A stretch of 64,000 nucleotides of DNA, from assembly GCA_019802505.1 (NCBI GenBank), contig JAFMOC010000043.1, forward strand, positions 2,363,001 through 2,427,000, written 5' to 3'. The translations under genes and the position numbers were made by a program. The notes beneath the pieces are model-generated. The model was given only the letters and a program-made list of their open reading frames with translations, ran no database searches and was not told where the DNA came from. Every line of letters begins with the position of its first letter. Position 1 is the stretch's first letter. The stretch is from Corydoras sp. C115. Its lineage: Eukaryota > Chordata > Actinopteri > Siluriformes > Callichthyidae. Of the stretch, positions 11,506 to 21,077 are shown in pieces.

Positions 11506-11828
11506 CACGTTCGCCTCTCAGCGCTAGGGATTCCCGGTTCGAATCCCCATCTGGGTGGAGTTTCCATGTTCTCCCCGTGTCTGCGTGGGTTTCCTCCAGG
11601 TTCTCCGGTTTCCTCCCACAGTCCAAAAACATGGATGAAGTTAATTGAGTTCTCTAAATTGCCCCATATAGAGTGTGTTTGAGTGTGTGAGTGTGTGCCC
11701 AGCGATGGATTGGCGCCCTGTCCTGGGTCTATCTGCCCAGCGCCCGAGACGTTCTCCCCTGGATGGGCGTGGGGAACCCCACCGCGATCCTAATAGAGGA
11801 TAAAGCAGGAGATAATGAATGAATGAAT
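11506..11828 (+). mobile_element. Family-1 SINE D, head-trimmed
   Basis: It starts at the same internal head position as SINE B. It is flanked by gatccaaaagg at 11495-11505 and 11829-11839. Confidence 0.88.
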
Positions 11829-11839
11829 GATCCAAAAGG

Positions 11840-11971
11840 GGCGGCACGGTGGCTTAGTGGTCAGCACGTTCGCCTCTCAGCTCTAGGGATTCCCGGTTCG
11901 AATCCCCATCTGGGTGGAGTTTCCATGTTCTCCCCGTGTCCGCGTGGGCTTCCTCCGGGTTCTCCGGTTTC
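11840..11971 (+). mobile_element. Family-1 SINE E, 3'-truncated
   Basis: The head and the first third of the body are intact. The copy then stops abruptly after CTCCGGTTTC and continues into unrelated sequence. Loss of the 3' half cannot come from incomplete reverse transcription, so a later deletion or rearrangement is inferred. Confidence 0.82.
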
Positions 11972-12034
11972 GACTTGGGCGGGTCAGGCTGAGCCCACGT
12001 GGCCGCTGTGTCACGTGACTGTGCAACAACAAAA

Positions 12035-12056
12035 GTGTGTGTGTGTGTGTGTGTGC
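12035..12056 (+). repeat. (GT)n microsatellite
   Basis: A short uninterrupted GT run directly follows the truncated SINE E region. Confidence 0.8.
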
Positions 12057-12099
12057 CTGTGCCACAGTGATATCAGCGTTACAGACTCAGAGAATAGAC

Positions 12100-12230
12100 T
12101 TTGATAAATCGGCGTGCGCACAAAAGACTTGAGTATCAATCTTTTTACGCAAGTATTGTTCAAGACCAATACCAGCTTTGGTATCGATATTATCGATATT
12201 TGTATCGATCCGCACAGCTTTATCCCACAT
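12100..12230 (+). mobile_element. Old interspersed repeat rich in TATCGAT
   Basis: The sequence tttggtatcgatattatcga and on to tttgtatcgatccgcac resembles a teleost DNA-transposon arm. A partner piece (cgataccgatactttttt) lies at about 11459-11478, so SINEs D and E may have split one older element. Confidence 0.4.
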
Positions 12231-12368
12231 TCCTCTTTAAAGATTTCCCCATGGTTTATTAATGCGTTCTGTGGATGTGAGGTAAGCGCAGAACTCATTG
12301 TTTCGTGCAGGGAATAGGGAGTGAGGTGCTGTTTTGGACACGGCCTAAACCCTCGGATCTGGCTCCAT

Positions 12369-12390
12369 TCAGCGTTTGCGCAAACGCTGA
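12369..12390. repeat. 22-bp perfect palindrome
   Basis: The core AGCGTTTGCGCAAACGCT (12371-12388) is extended by TC on the left and GA on the right. It reads the same on both strands over 22 bases. Confidence 0.9.
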
Positions 12391-12580
12391 GTAAACGCAA
12401 TTTGTGCGTTACGACTTCTAATTACATATTCCATTTTCAAACCCCGCAGTCTGGACCCGGACAACTGCATGAACAACCCTGTCATTTAACCACACTGATT
12501 GTTCCACTGTGGTGCAATTCTGCTGTGTTTGGTAAACACGGTCACCTCTCAATCACACACACAAATCCCTTAAAATAGTC

Positions 12581-12947
12581 CATCCATCCATTATCTTCCG
12601 CTTTGACCTATATTAGGGTTGCGGGGCGTTCCCTATGCCCACCCAGGGGAGAACGTCTTGGGCGCCGGGCAGATACACCCAGGACAGGGCGCCAACCTAT
12701 CGCTGGGCACACACTCACTCACTCACACAAACACACTCTATATGGGGCAATTTGGAGAATTCAATTGATTTTCTTGATTCTTGATTCAATTGATTGACTT
12801 GATCCATGTTTTTGGACTGTGGGAGGAAACCGGAGAACCCGGAGGAAGCCCACGCGGACACGGGGAGAACATGGAAACTCCACCCAGATGGGGATTCGAA
12901 CCGGGAATCCCTAGCGCTGAGAGGCGAACGTGCTAACCGTGCCGCCC
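12581..12947 (-). mobile_element. Family-1 SINE
   Basis: This copy is flanked by cttaaaatagtc (12569-12580) and cttgaaatagtc (12948-12959). It has a small head deletion and an insertion in the TTGATT part of the body. Confidence 0.86.
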
Positions 12948-13005
12948 CTTGAAATAGTCGTTCATTTTAAATGTCTTCATAATTAATATTAATCATAATA
13001 ACTCA

Positions 13006-13285
13006 TCTCCGCGCTGGGGATTTCAGGTTCGAATCCCAATCTGGATGAAGTTTTCATTTTCTCCCTGTGTCCGTGTAGGTTTCCTGCGGGTTCTCAGGTT
13101 TCTGACCACAGTCCAAAAACATGGATTTGAATGAATGCTCTAAATTGCCCCATATGGTGTGTGTTTGTGTGAGTGTCCGTGTGAGTGAATATGCCAAGCG
13201 ATGGATTGGTACCCTGTCCTGGGTGTTTCTGCCCAGCGCCAAAAGCGTTCTCCCCTGGATGGGATTGGGGACCCCCCCCCCCATC
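13006..13285 (+). mobile_element. Family-1 SINE, old and 5'-trimmed
   Basis: It starts within the head at CTCATCTCCGCGCTGGGG. It retains the B box (GGTTCGAATCC) and the body with many substitutions, and ends near a C run at 13271-13281. Confidence 0.75.
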
Positions 13286-13652
13286 TTCATGCCCTCTGCC
13301 TGTCAGCATGAGTCACTAATGTCATTAATCATTGTCACCCATACTTCACATTATTTATTTATTATACCTTATTCATGAGGTAATTACATCGTAAATACAG
13401 TGTATTTGAGCAAATACCCTGTAATTATCCCTATGCTATGTTTTATACTTTTTTACACCTTAATTATTAAATATTTAGTTTGTTCTTTCCATGGAAGAAC
13501 CATGTAACTAACAGACTATAGGTGTTATTGAAAAAAAATGAATAAATAATTACGGATCGTCGTAACGTCCTTGGTTTTTATTGATTTAGTCGACAGTAAT
13601 TATGTGTTGCTTTTTGTAGTTGATTGTTTAATTTGTATTAAGCTTGCACCTG
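13286..13652. other. Gene-free AT-rich stretch
   Basis: No exon, RNA gene or repeat was recognised here apart from the neighbouring SINE and the start of the duplicated block. Confidence 0.5.
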
Positions 13653-14086
13653 TTCCTCTGCCTTACATGTGTAAGTTTGGTCTTCTTGTGTCCTGTAATC
13701 AGTAGGCTACTTGTTGAATCACTGTGCTGTAAAGAACTAAATCTGTGGAGGTTCTAAAATAGTAAAATATATTGATTTTACTGTACTGCATATAAAGTAA
13801 CTCATTTTACTCTTTTTAAAAAGATACAATAGATTTGCATATTCAAAGTGTGCCACAGTCTCAGTCGTAAATACAGCTGTTGTTTGTTGCAGGGCAAAAA
13901 GAACTATACATTTACATTTGGTCATTTATTGGACACTTTTATCGAAAGCGACTTACAAGGTGAGCACAGGGTTCATCACAACATCCCTGGAGCAATGAGG
14001 ATTAAGGGTCTTGGTCAAGGACCCACATTGGTAACTTCAGTGGACCTGGGATTTGAACCGCCAACCTCCAGATTAATAGCCAAACT
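13653..14086. repeat. Duplicated block X, copy 1
   Basis: The DNA from ttcctctgccttacatgtg onwards is repeated almost base for base at 14594-15033. The first ~250 bases are not a known repeat; the rest is a family-2 SINE carried along. Differences are scattered single bases and small indels. Confidence 0.9.
13908..14083 (-). mobile_element. Family-2 tRNA-like SINE
   Basis: Read on the minus strand, the head corresponds to a tRNA with GGTTCAAATCC-like B box and TAGCTCAGTGG-like A box. These are seen best in the better preserved copies at 14848 and 30977. It ends in a tail complementary to catttacatttggtcattt. This copy lacks the outermost head. Confidence 0.75.
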
Positions 14087-14366
14087 ATTTTATTTCCATT
14101 GGCCAAGGAAGCGTCGCCAACCCCGTATTTTGGTTAAACTGTGAACTACAAATCCCGTTCCACGTGATGGGAATTTGATATCTTTCCAGAAGCGTCTGTC
14201 CAAACGGCGCAGGATGCTTTATTTATCGTGCTGCACTTTGCAGAACCTTCTCACGCTCTCGCTTCATTGCTGGCTATAGTCTGCTGTCGGTCACCTCTCC
14301 GTCTGCGCCTGCGCACAACTTCACTAACGAGCTGCAGCGAATAATCAAACAATAATCAGTGCTGGT
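14087..14366. promoter_or_regulatory. Duplicated promoter-like segment Y, copy 1
   Basis: This 280-bp segment is richer in CG than its surroundings. It carries ACTACAAATCCC (14145-14156, ZNF143/Staf-like), CACGTG (14161-14166, E-box) and GCGCCTGCGCA (14305-14315, NRF1-like). It recurs at 16978-17250, on the other side of tmem86a exon 1. Promoter activity is inference. Confidence 0.5.
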
Positions 14367-14593
14367 GCGGCACGGTGGCTTAGTGGTTAGCATGTTCTCC
14401 TCTCAGCGCTAGGGATTCCCGGTTCGAATCCCCATCTGGGTGGAGTTTCCATGTTCTCCCCGTGTCCGCGTGGGTTTCCTCCGGGTTCTCCGGTTTCCTC
14501 CCACAGTCCAAAATATGGATCAAGTCAATTGAGTTCTCCAAATTGCCCCATATAGAGTGTTTCTGTGTGAGTGAGTGTGTGTCCAGCGATGGA
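14367..14593 (+). mobile_element. Family-1 SINE cut by a duplication joint
   Basis: The head carries the rare AGCATGTTCTCC variant shared only with the copy at 17251. The copy stops inside CAGCGATGGATT, where the second copy of block X begins. Confidence 0.87.
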
Positions 14594-15033
14594 TTCCTCT
14601 GCCTTACATGTGTAAGTTTGGTCTTCTTGTGTCCTGTAATCAGTAGGCTACATGTTGAATCACTGTGCTGTAAAGAACTAAATCTGTGGAGGTTCTAAAA
14701 TAGGAAAATATATTGATTTTACTGTACTGCATATAAAGTAACTCATTTTACTCTTTTTATAAAAAGATGCAATAGATTTGCATAGTCAAAGTGTGCCATG
14801 GTCTCAGTCGTAAAGACAGCTGTTGTTTGTTGCAGGACAAAAAGAACTATACATTCACATTTGGTCATTTATTGGACGCTTTTATCGAAAGCGACTTACA
14901 AGGTGAGCACATCCCTGGAGCAATGAGGGTCTTGCTCAAGGACCCACATTGGTAACTAAAGTGGACCTGGGATTTGAACCCCCAACCTTCAGATTGATAA
15001 CCCAACACCCTGACCACTGAGCTACCACTCCCA
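14594..15033. repeat. Duplicated block X, copy 2
   Basis: This is a direct repeat of 13653-14086. The embedded family-2 SINE (about 14848-15033, minus strand) keeps a fuller head than copy 1, including the complement of TAGCTCAGTGG. Confidence 0.9.
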
Positions 15034-15380
15034 CATTCTATTCTCAAAGATCTAAAAACATAGCAAAAATAGATCAAAGGAGCAGCAGTATAAAGCCTAC
15101 GTTGTCTGCTTTGATTCTGTACAAAGAAATTCTTGAAGGATTATTGCGACGTCTAAAGGCCACATTGGTAACTTCAGTGGACCTGGGATTTGAACCCCCA
15201 ACCTTCAGATTGATAGCCCAACACCCTGAACACTGGGCTACCACTCCCACATTCTATTCTCAAAGATCTAAAAACATAAAAAAAAATAGATCAAAGGAGC
15301 AGCAGTATAAAGCCTACGTTGTCTGCTTTGATTCTGTACAAAGAAATTCTTGAAGGATTATTGCGACGTCTAAAGGCCAC
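14945..15380. repeat. Two-unit tandem duplication, about 216-220 bp
   Basis: Unit a is 14945-15160 and unit b is 15161-15380. Each holds the head half of a family-2 SINE followed by a unique piece (aaggagcagcagtataaagc and on to the CGACGTCTAAAGGCCAC end). The units are nearly identical, which points to a recent event. Confidence 0.92.
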
Positions 15381-15571
15381 AAGGTGTCTCAGTCCTCAGT
15401 TCTTTAATGTGGACAGAAAAGACAAATATAACGCCAGCTGGCGTCTCTTCGGTTTACAGAGCGCTTCCCTTCGACGCCCTCGATATCGAACGCGTACCTT
15501 TTAAGCATTTAGCGTTTCATTTGTTGAAGAACGCGAGGATTAAACCAAAATCTCACTGCACAAGAAACTGC

Positions 15572-15594
15572 AAAAAAAAAAAAAAAAAAAAAAA
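15572..15594 (+). repeat. Poly-A run
   Basis: An uninterrupted run of more than 20 A residues lies just upstream of the tmem86a promoter region. Confidence 0.9.
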
Positions 15595-15599
15595 GCATG

Positions 15600-15901
15600 C
15601 AGCAGCGGAGGTTGTAAATAACCCCAAGGAAAGCCCTCCTGCAGGTGGGCGGGCGCTGGGCATTTTGCTGCTTCGATTGGCTGGCTGATTGGCCTTCGCC
15701 CAATCGTCGTCTTCTTTGTGAATTCCCACCCACAGTACAGCTGATGTCTCTCCTCCCCGATGCTGAACTGTCCCAAACAAGAGACAAAAACAATTTCCTC
15801 CACAAAGGATCCTAAATGTGCTTTCCGTCGCGCTAAGCGAACGCTCGGCAGCGCTTGCTGTTTGTCGATTCCGCAGACGGAGCGTCGATTCCAGCGAAAA
15901 G
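15600..15901 (+). promoter_or_regulatory. tmem86a promoter and 5' UTR
   Basis: Three CCAAT boxes are clustered: ATTGG at 15676-15680, ATTGG at 15688-15692 and CCAAT at 15700-15704. This suggests NF-Y binding and a start site roughly 60-100 bases downstream. CG density rises towards the coding exon. No TATA box was seen. Confidence 0.6.
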
Positions 15902-16010
15902 ATGGTTTCACCTGTTACTGTGGTGAGTCTTATGGGTTTGTTGCTGCACATTTTTCCATCGGTGTCTCTGTGTGTACACACACCACACGTGTAGCTTTTA
16001 TACAGACGTG

Positions 16011-16093
<83 letters not shown>

Positions 16094-19000
16094 TTATATA
16101 TCTGAGCTCGGCTTCAGGAGCGCATCCCTGCGTTTGATTTGTCCTCTCCGTCAGTCGCCTGCAGAATGATGCAGGATGATGCAGAATGTGCGAAATTATT
16201 CATTCATTCATTATCTCCCGCTTTATCCTCTATTAGGGTCGCGGTGGGGTTCCCCATCCCCATCCAGGGGAGAACGTTTCAGGCGCTGGGCAGATAGACC
16301 CAGGACAGGGCGCCAATCCATCGCTGGGCACACACTCACTCACTTACACACTCTATATGGGGCAATTTGGAGAACTCAATTGACTTGATCCATGTTTTTG
16401 GACTGTGGGAGGAAACCGGAGAACCCGGAGGAAACCCACGCGGACATGGGGAGAACATGGAAACTCCACCCAGATGGGGATTCGAACCGGGAATCCATAG
16501 AGCTGAGAGGAGAACGTGCCAACCACTAAGCCACCGTGCCGCTGTGCGAAATTATTCATTCATTATCTCCCACTTTATCCTCTATTAGGGTCGCGGTGGG
16601 GTTCCCCATGCCCATCCAGGGGAGAACGTCTCGGGCGCTGGGCAGATAGACCCAGGACAGGGCGCCAATCCATCGCTGGGCACTCACTCACTCACACACA
16701 CTCACTCTATATGGGGCAATTTTGAGAATTGATCCATGTTTTTGGACTGGGAGGAAACCGGAGAACCCGGAGGAAACCATGGGGAGAACATGGAAACTCC
16801 ACCCAGATGGGGATTCGAACCGGGAATCCCTAGCGCTGAGAGGAGAACATGCTAAACCACTAAGCCACCGTGCGAAATTACTCATTGATATTTATTTCCC
16901 TCTTATTCGAGCGCACTCTCCGATAAGTGTGTGGATAAACACTACGCACGTGACCATTAACGTGGCTGTGTTTATAGATTTTATTTCCATTGGCCCATCG
17001 CTAACCCCGTATTTTGGTTAAACTGTGAACTACAAATCCCGTTCTACGTGATGGGAATTTGATATCTTTCCAGAAGCGTCTGTCCAAACGGCGCAGGATG
17101 CTTTATTTATCGTGCTGCACTTTGCAGAACCTTCTCACGCTCTCGCTTCATTGCTGGCTATAGTCTGCCGTCGGTCACCTCTCCGTCTGCGCCTGCGCAC
17201 AACTTCACTAACGAGCCGCAGCGAATAATCAAACAATAATCAGTGCTGGTGCGGCACGGTGGCTTAGTGGTTTAGCATGTTCTCCTCTCAGCGCTAAGGA
17301 TTCCCGGTTCGAATCCCCATCTGGGTGGAGTTTCCATGTTCTCCCCGTGTCCGTGTGGGTTTCCTCCGGGTCCTCCGGTTTCCTCCCAGTCCAAAAACAT
17401 GGATCAAGTCAATTGAATTCTCCAATTCTCCAAATTGCCCCATATAGAGTGTGTCTGTGTGAGTGAGTGTGTGCCCAGCGATGGATTGGCGCCCTGTCCT
17501 GGGTCTATCTGCCCAGCGCCCGAGACGTTCTCCCCTGGATGGGCATGGGGAACCCCACCGCGACCCTAACAGAGGATAAAGCGGAAGATAATGAATGAAT
17601 GAATAGAGACACCCATCTTACTGTATACTTCTACCTTTATGGAAACAGTTTGGGGAAGGCCCTGTTTCATAACTGTGTGAGACGTTCTCCCCTGGATGGG
17701 CATGGGGAACCCCACCGCGACCCCAATAGAGGATAAAGCGGGAGATAATGAATGAATAATCAGTGCTGTGTGCTCTTTAATAATAATAATCAGTGCTGTA
17801 AAGCATTTCATATTTTTAACCAAGTGCCACTTAAAAATGGTTTGTTTGATATGCAAAAAAAAACTGTTTGAATTGTTCTTTTTTGTATAAGTTAAGATAA
17901 GATAGCCTTTTATTATCCCACAGAGTGATAGTGGCATGGTTACAGCAGTATAATAATCAAATTATAAATATAGATTTGTATATTTCATTCATTCATTCAT
18001 TCATTATCTTCCACTTTATCCTATATTAGGGTCACGTGGGGAGGGGGGGGTTCCCCATGCCCATCCAGGGGAGAACGTTTCGGGCGCTGGGCAGACACAC
18101 CCAGGACAGGGCGCCAATCTATCGTTGGGCACACACTCACACACACAGACACACTCTATATGGGGCAATTTGGAGAACTCAATTGACCATGTTTTTGGAT
18201 TGTGGGAGGAAACCCACGCGGACAGGAACATGGAAACCCACCCGCGGGAATCCCTAGCGCTAAGAGGCGAACGTGTTAACCACTAAACCACCGTGCCGCC
18301 CTGATTTGTATATTTACGAGATGAAAAATAAAATGTACTACAAAAATAAATAAAACACGGTGAATTTTAATTGGGCGGCACGGTGGCTTAGTGGTTAGCA
18401 CGTTCGCCTCTCAGCGCTAGGGATTCCCGGTTCGAATCCCCATCTGGGTGGAGTTTCCATGTTCTCCCCGTGTCTAAGAGGTTTCCTCCGGGTTCTCCGG
18501 TCCTCCCACACCAAAAACTGGATCAACCATTCCAAAATTGCCCCCTGCCCAGCGATAGGTTTTGTATGGGTGTATCTGCCCGGCGCCCGAGACGTTCTCC
18601 CCTGGATGAAAAATGGGGAAAACCCTAATAGAGGATAAAGCGGGAGATAATGAATGAATGAATGAATGAATTTTAATTGTACAGTTTACACAGTTCTTTT
18701 GCACAGAGGAATTTGCACTCCACATTTAATCCATCCTTGCAGTGAAACACACACATATATACACACTGAGTCAGGTGAGCACACAAGCCTGGAGCAATTG
18801 GGCTCCGTTTAATTCTATACCAGTGGACACTCACAGCAGCCAGTGTGTATTACATCAGTATGTAATTGTAATTGTGGATGTGGAACTAACAAAAATGACA
18901 ATAACTGTAGAAATAAGAAGGTGAACCTTAGAAAGTGGCCTGTGTGTGTATATAACATGATACTATTATTAATACTGAAGATTCAGTGAGTCAGCAGCAT

Positions 19001-21077
19001 GTAACTCTTGGTACTGTTGGAGGTGGAAGCTGCTTAATCTTTGGCAGCAGATTGTAATTTTACATCTTGTTTTATATTGTGTAATATATTCAGCTGAAAC
19101 TAGCAGTAACTAAGGTTGCCAAACATTTGTACTGGAATACAATACTGTCCTCTGCAATGTTGTGGAAAAAATATATAAAAGAAACAGAAATGATCAGGGT
19201 TACGTGTTTAAACCCCAAACCTTCAGCTTCATAGTCTGGCACCTTAAGCACTGAGCTACCATCCTCACCTTCTCCACGCACTTTACTACACCGTTCAGGA
19301 GAAACAAGAGAAGTCAATAATTGGTACATTATTCATTTCAGCTGAAGTGTGTTGTGTTCTATTAGCAGTCTGACTTTTGTAACAGAATTATCACAAGTAT
19401 GTAAGATACTGAGAAATACTTTTTCCCCAGTTTGGACTCTCAGTAGCTTTCCTTGACCTTTCCCAGACCAGAGGAGTACAATCTGATTAAAATATATACT
19501 GGCTAACAATAGCTTTTTTTTTCCGGTGGAACAACGAAGCTTCGGTCTTGCATTTCCTCTGCTAAGAGAAGCGAACAAATTCCAACTCAAATTCTAATGC
19601 TGAAATACTGATGCATTTTGAGACCATCATCAGACATGATCCTTAACATGCACAGTGTTTTGTCCTCCACATTTAACCATAGAGTTAGGTGCCTTGCTCA
19701 ACGGCACTTCAGCCATAGTACTTAGTGGGACCGGGAATGGAACCGAGGACCTAGAAATCACACAGCTGGTTCCCTAACCAAAAGTCTACGACTGCCCCTG
19801 TTCTGTGGGTCTGTCACGCTTGTACTTTTAATACTCCACGACTAATCTCTGCATTTGAAAATCGTAAATTTCATCATAAGCATCATATTACAGAAATGAA
19901 AAATGAGTTGTATTTTTGAAATGATGTTGTAATACGTGTAATAAAGGTGCAGTGTCACTAATCCTGTTTATAATGGATAAAAACGAGGTTTGATATTGAC
20001 ATTGTTGTATGTAATAACTTGCTCTGTTGTTGTGTGCAGGTGAAGAGTGAGGGACCAAAGCTGGTGCCTTTCTTTAAAGCGACCTGTGTATATTTTGTTT
20101 TGTGGTTGCCCACATCCAGTCCATCTTGGTTCAGCGCCCTCATCAAATGTTTGCCCATCTTCTGCCTTTGGGTCTTTCTCCTGGCACATGGCATTGGCTT
20201 TTTAGTAGCCCACTCGAGTGCCCGAAAGATCCTTGCAGGACTCATATTCTCATCACTTGGTGATGCCTTCCTCATCTGGCAGGAGCAGGGTTATTTCAGT
20301 CATGGTAAATTCATTTTAATCTCTCTTAGTCATTAAATACTGTAGTATGTAGTGTCATAAAACTATTATGGCAGGTTATCCACTATGTTAATCATAATAG
20401 TGCCATATAATTGTCCATTTTTTTAAACACTATCATCCTTTGACATATGCTATAATGGTGATCAGGTCATCATCTCATCTATGTGTACAGCATATGATAT
20501 AATTAATCTTATGAAGTAGATCTCTACTACTACTAGTCTCACTAAAATATCCCTTTGATTAATGGGTCTACCTTTAGAAACAGGCTATATCATATTAAGC
20601 TTTATGTATTCAATGAAACCTTGACATGATCACCCATTAATGTGTGCAGGGCTGCTGATGTTCGCCATCACACACATCTTGTACTCATCTGCGTTTGGGA
20701 TGAAACCACTCAACGTGTGGGCAGGTTTGGTCATCGGCACCATCTCCGGCCTTTGCTACACCCTGCTCTATCCTTACTTGGCTGCACCCTTCACCTACCT
20801 AGTGGCGGTCTACATCGCTTTGATTGGCTTCATGGCTTGGAGGGCCATCGCCGGTGTGCAACTGGCCAATGACCTGTGGACTTGGACCAAACTGTCAGCC
20901 TGCCTGGGAGCAGTTCTTTTCATGGTGTCGGACCTCACCATCGCCGTCAACAAGTTCTGCTTCCCGGTGCCTCACTCGCGGGCTATCATCATGGCCACCT
21001 ACTACGCGGCCCAGATGCTGATTGCCTTATCGGCCGTGGAGTGTCAGGATGCTGATGTAGCCAGAAAAAGAGCATGA
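15902..21077 (+). CDS. tmem86a: TMEM86A lysoplasmalogenase-like membrane protein, complete, three exons
   Basis: Exons 15902-15922 (MVSPVTV, donor GTGAGT), 20040-20304 and 20650-21077 join in frame to 237 aa plus TGA at 21075-21077; human has 240. The family (YhhN, TMEM86) cleaves the vinyl-ether bond of lysoplasmalogens and sits in the ER membrane. The protein is almost wholly hydrophobic with about eight predicted membrane spans. It begins VKSEGPKLVPFFKATCVYFV after exon 1. It keeps the family's acidic motifs LGDAFLIW (Asp82) and VSDLTIAVNKFCFPVP (Asp190), the likely catalytic residues. The tiny first exon is conserved in mammals, which supports this start. Intron 1 (4.1 kb) is filled with SINEs and a long GT tract. 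The closely related TMEM86B is less likely because the N terminus matches TMEM86A. Confidence 0.97.
16013..16092 (+). repeat. (TG)n microsatellite, about 80 bp
   Basis: An uninterrupted TG tract starts 90 bases downstream of the tmem86a exon 1 donor. Such tracts can adopt Z-DNA and vary in length between individuals. Confidence 0.95.
16201..16541 (-). mobile_element. Family-1 SINE in tmem86a intron 1
   Basis: This full-length copy is flanked by tgtgcgaaattattcatt at 16187-16204 and 16543-16560 (partly overlapping its own ATTC tail). Confidence 0.88.
16557..16870 (-). mobile_element. Family-1 SINE, second copy at the same target
   Basis: This copy lies between the second and third copies of tgcgaaatta (third at about 16871-16880). 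It has two internal deletions. Confidence 0.87.
16978..17250. promoter_or_regulatory. Duplicated promoter-like segment Y, copy 2
   Basis: This is nearly identical to 14087-14366. It keeps ACTACAAATCCC (17029-17040) and GCGCCTGCGCA (17189-17199), but the E-box has become TACGTG (17045-17050). It lies in intron 1 of tmem86a and is followed by the same SINE as copy 1. Confidence 0.5.
17251..17604 (+). mobile_element. Family-1 SINE, duplicated together with segment Y
   Basis: This full-length copy shares the AGCATGTTCTCC head with the one at 14367. That indicates the SINE was present before segment Y was duplicated. Confidence 0.88.
17606..17676 (-). mobile_element. DNA-transposon remnant
   Basis: This is the inverted counterpart of 5938-6005 (acagtttggggaaggccctg). 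It is sandwiched between a SINE end and a SINE 3' fragment. Confidence 0.45.
17680..17757 (+). mobile_element. Family-1 SINE, 3' fragment
   Basis: Only the last ~75 bases are present, from GAGACGTTCTCCCCTGG to the ATGAAT tail. Confidence 0.82.
17884..17960 (+). mobile_element. Fragment of a LINE-type 3' end (cctttattatccca)
   Basis: The aagataagatagccttttattatccca motif in part resembles the piece at 40393-40480 and the inverted one near 33300. It is a common teleost retrotransposon end. Confidence 0.4.
17986..18302 (-). mobile_element. Family-1 SINE
   Basis: Target duplications gatttgtatattt lie at 17973-17985 and 18303-18315. There are several internal deletions near the head. Confidence 0.87.
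18374..18667 (+). mobile_element. Family-1 SINE
   Basis: Target duplications gaattttaattg lie at 18362-18373 and 18668-18679. The body has many small deletions. Confidence 0.87.
18712..18805 (-). mobile_element. Family-3 SINE-like repeat, fragment
   Basis: The ctccacatttaatccatcc and cactgagtcaggtgagcaca segments match the longer copies at 19658, 26990 and 44205. The head part is missing. Confidence 0.55.
19200..19275 (-). mobile_element. Family-2 SINE, head fragment
   Basis: The text aaaccccaaaccttcagctt and on to cactgagctaccatcc is the complement of the tRNA-like head. Confidence 0.55.
19658..19800 (-). mobile_element. Family-3 tRNA-like SINE
   Basis: It contains gtgccttgctcaacggcact and gggaccgggaatggaaccga. 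It ends in a complement of a tRNA-like head (ggttccctaaccaaaagtc). An internal section present in other copies is missing. Confidence 0.6.

Noticed and set aside
14945..15380. Regularly spaced direct repeats that could suggest a CRISPR array
   Set aside because: Only two units of more than 200 bp in a vertebrate genome; a plain tandem duplication.
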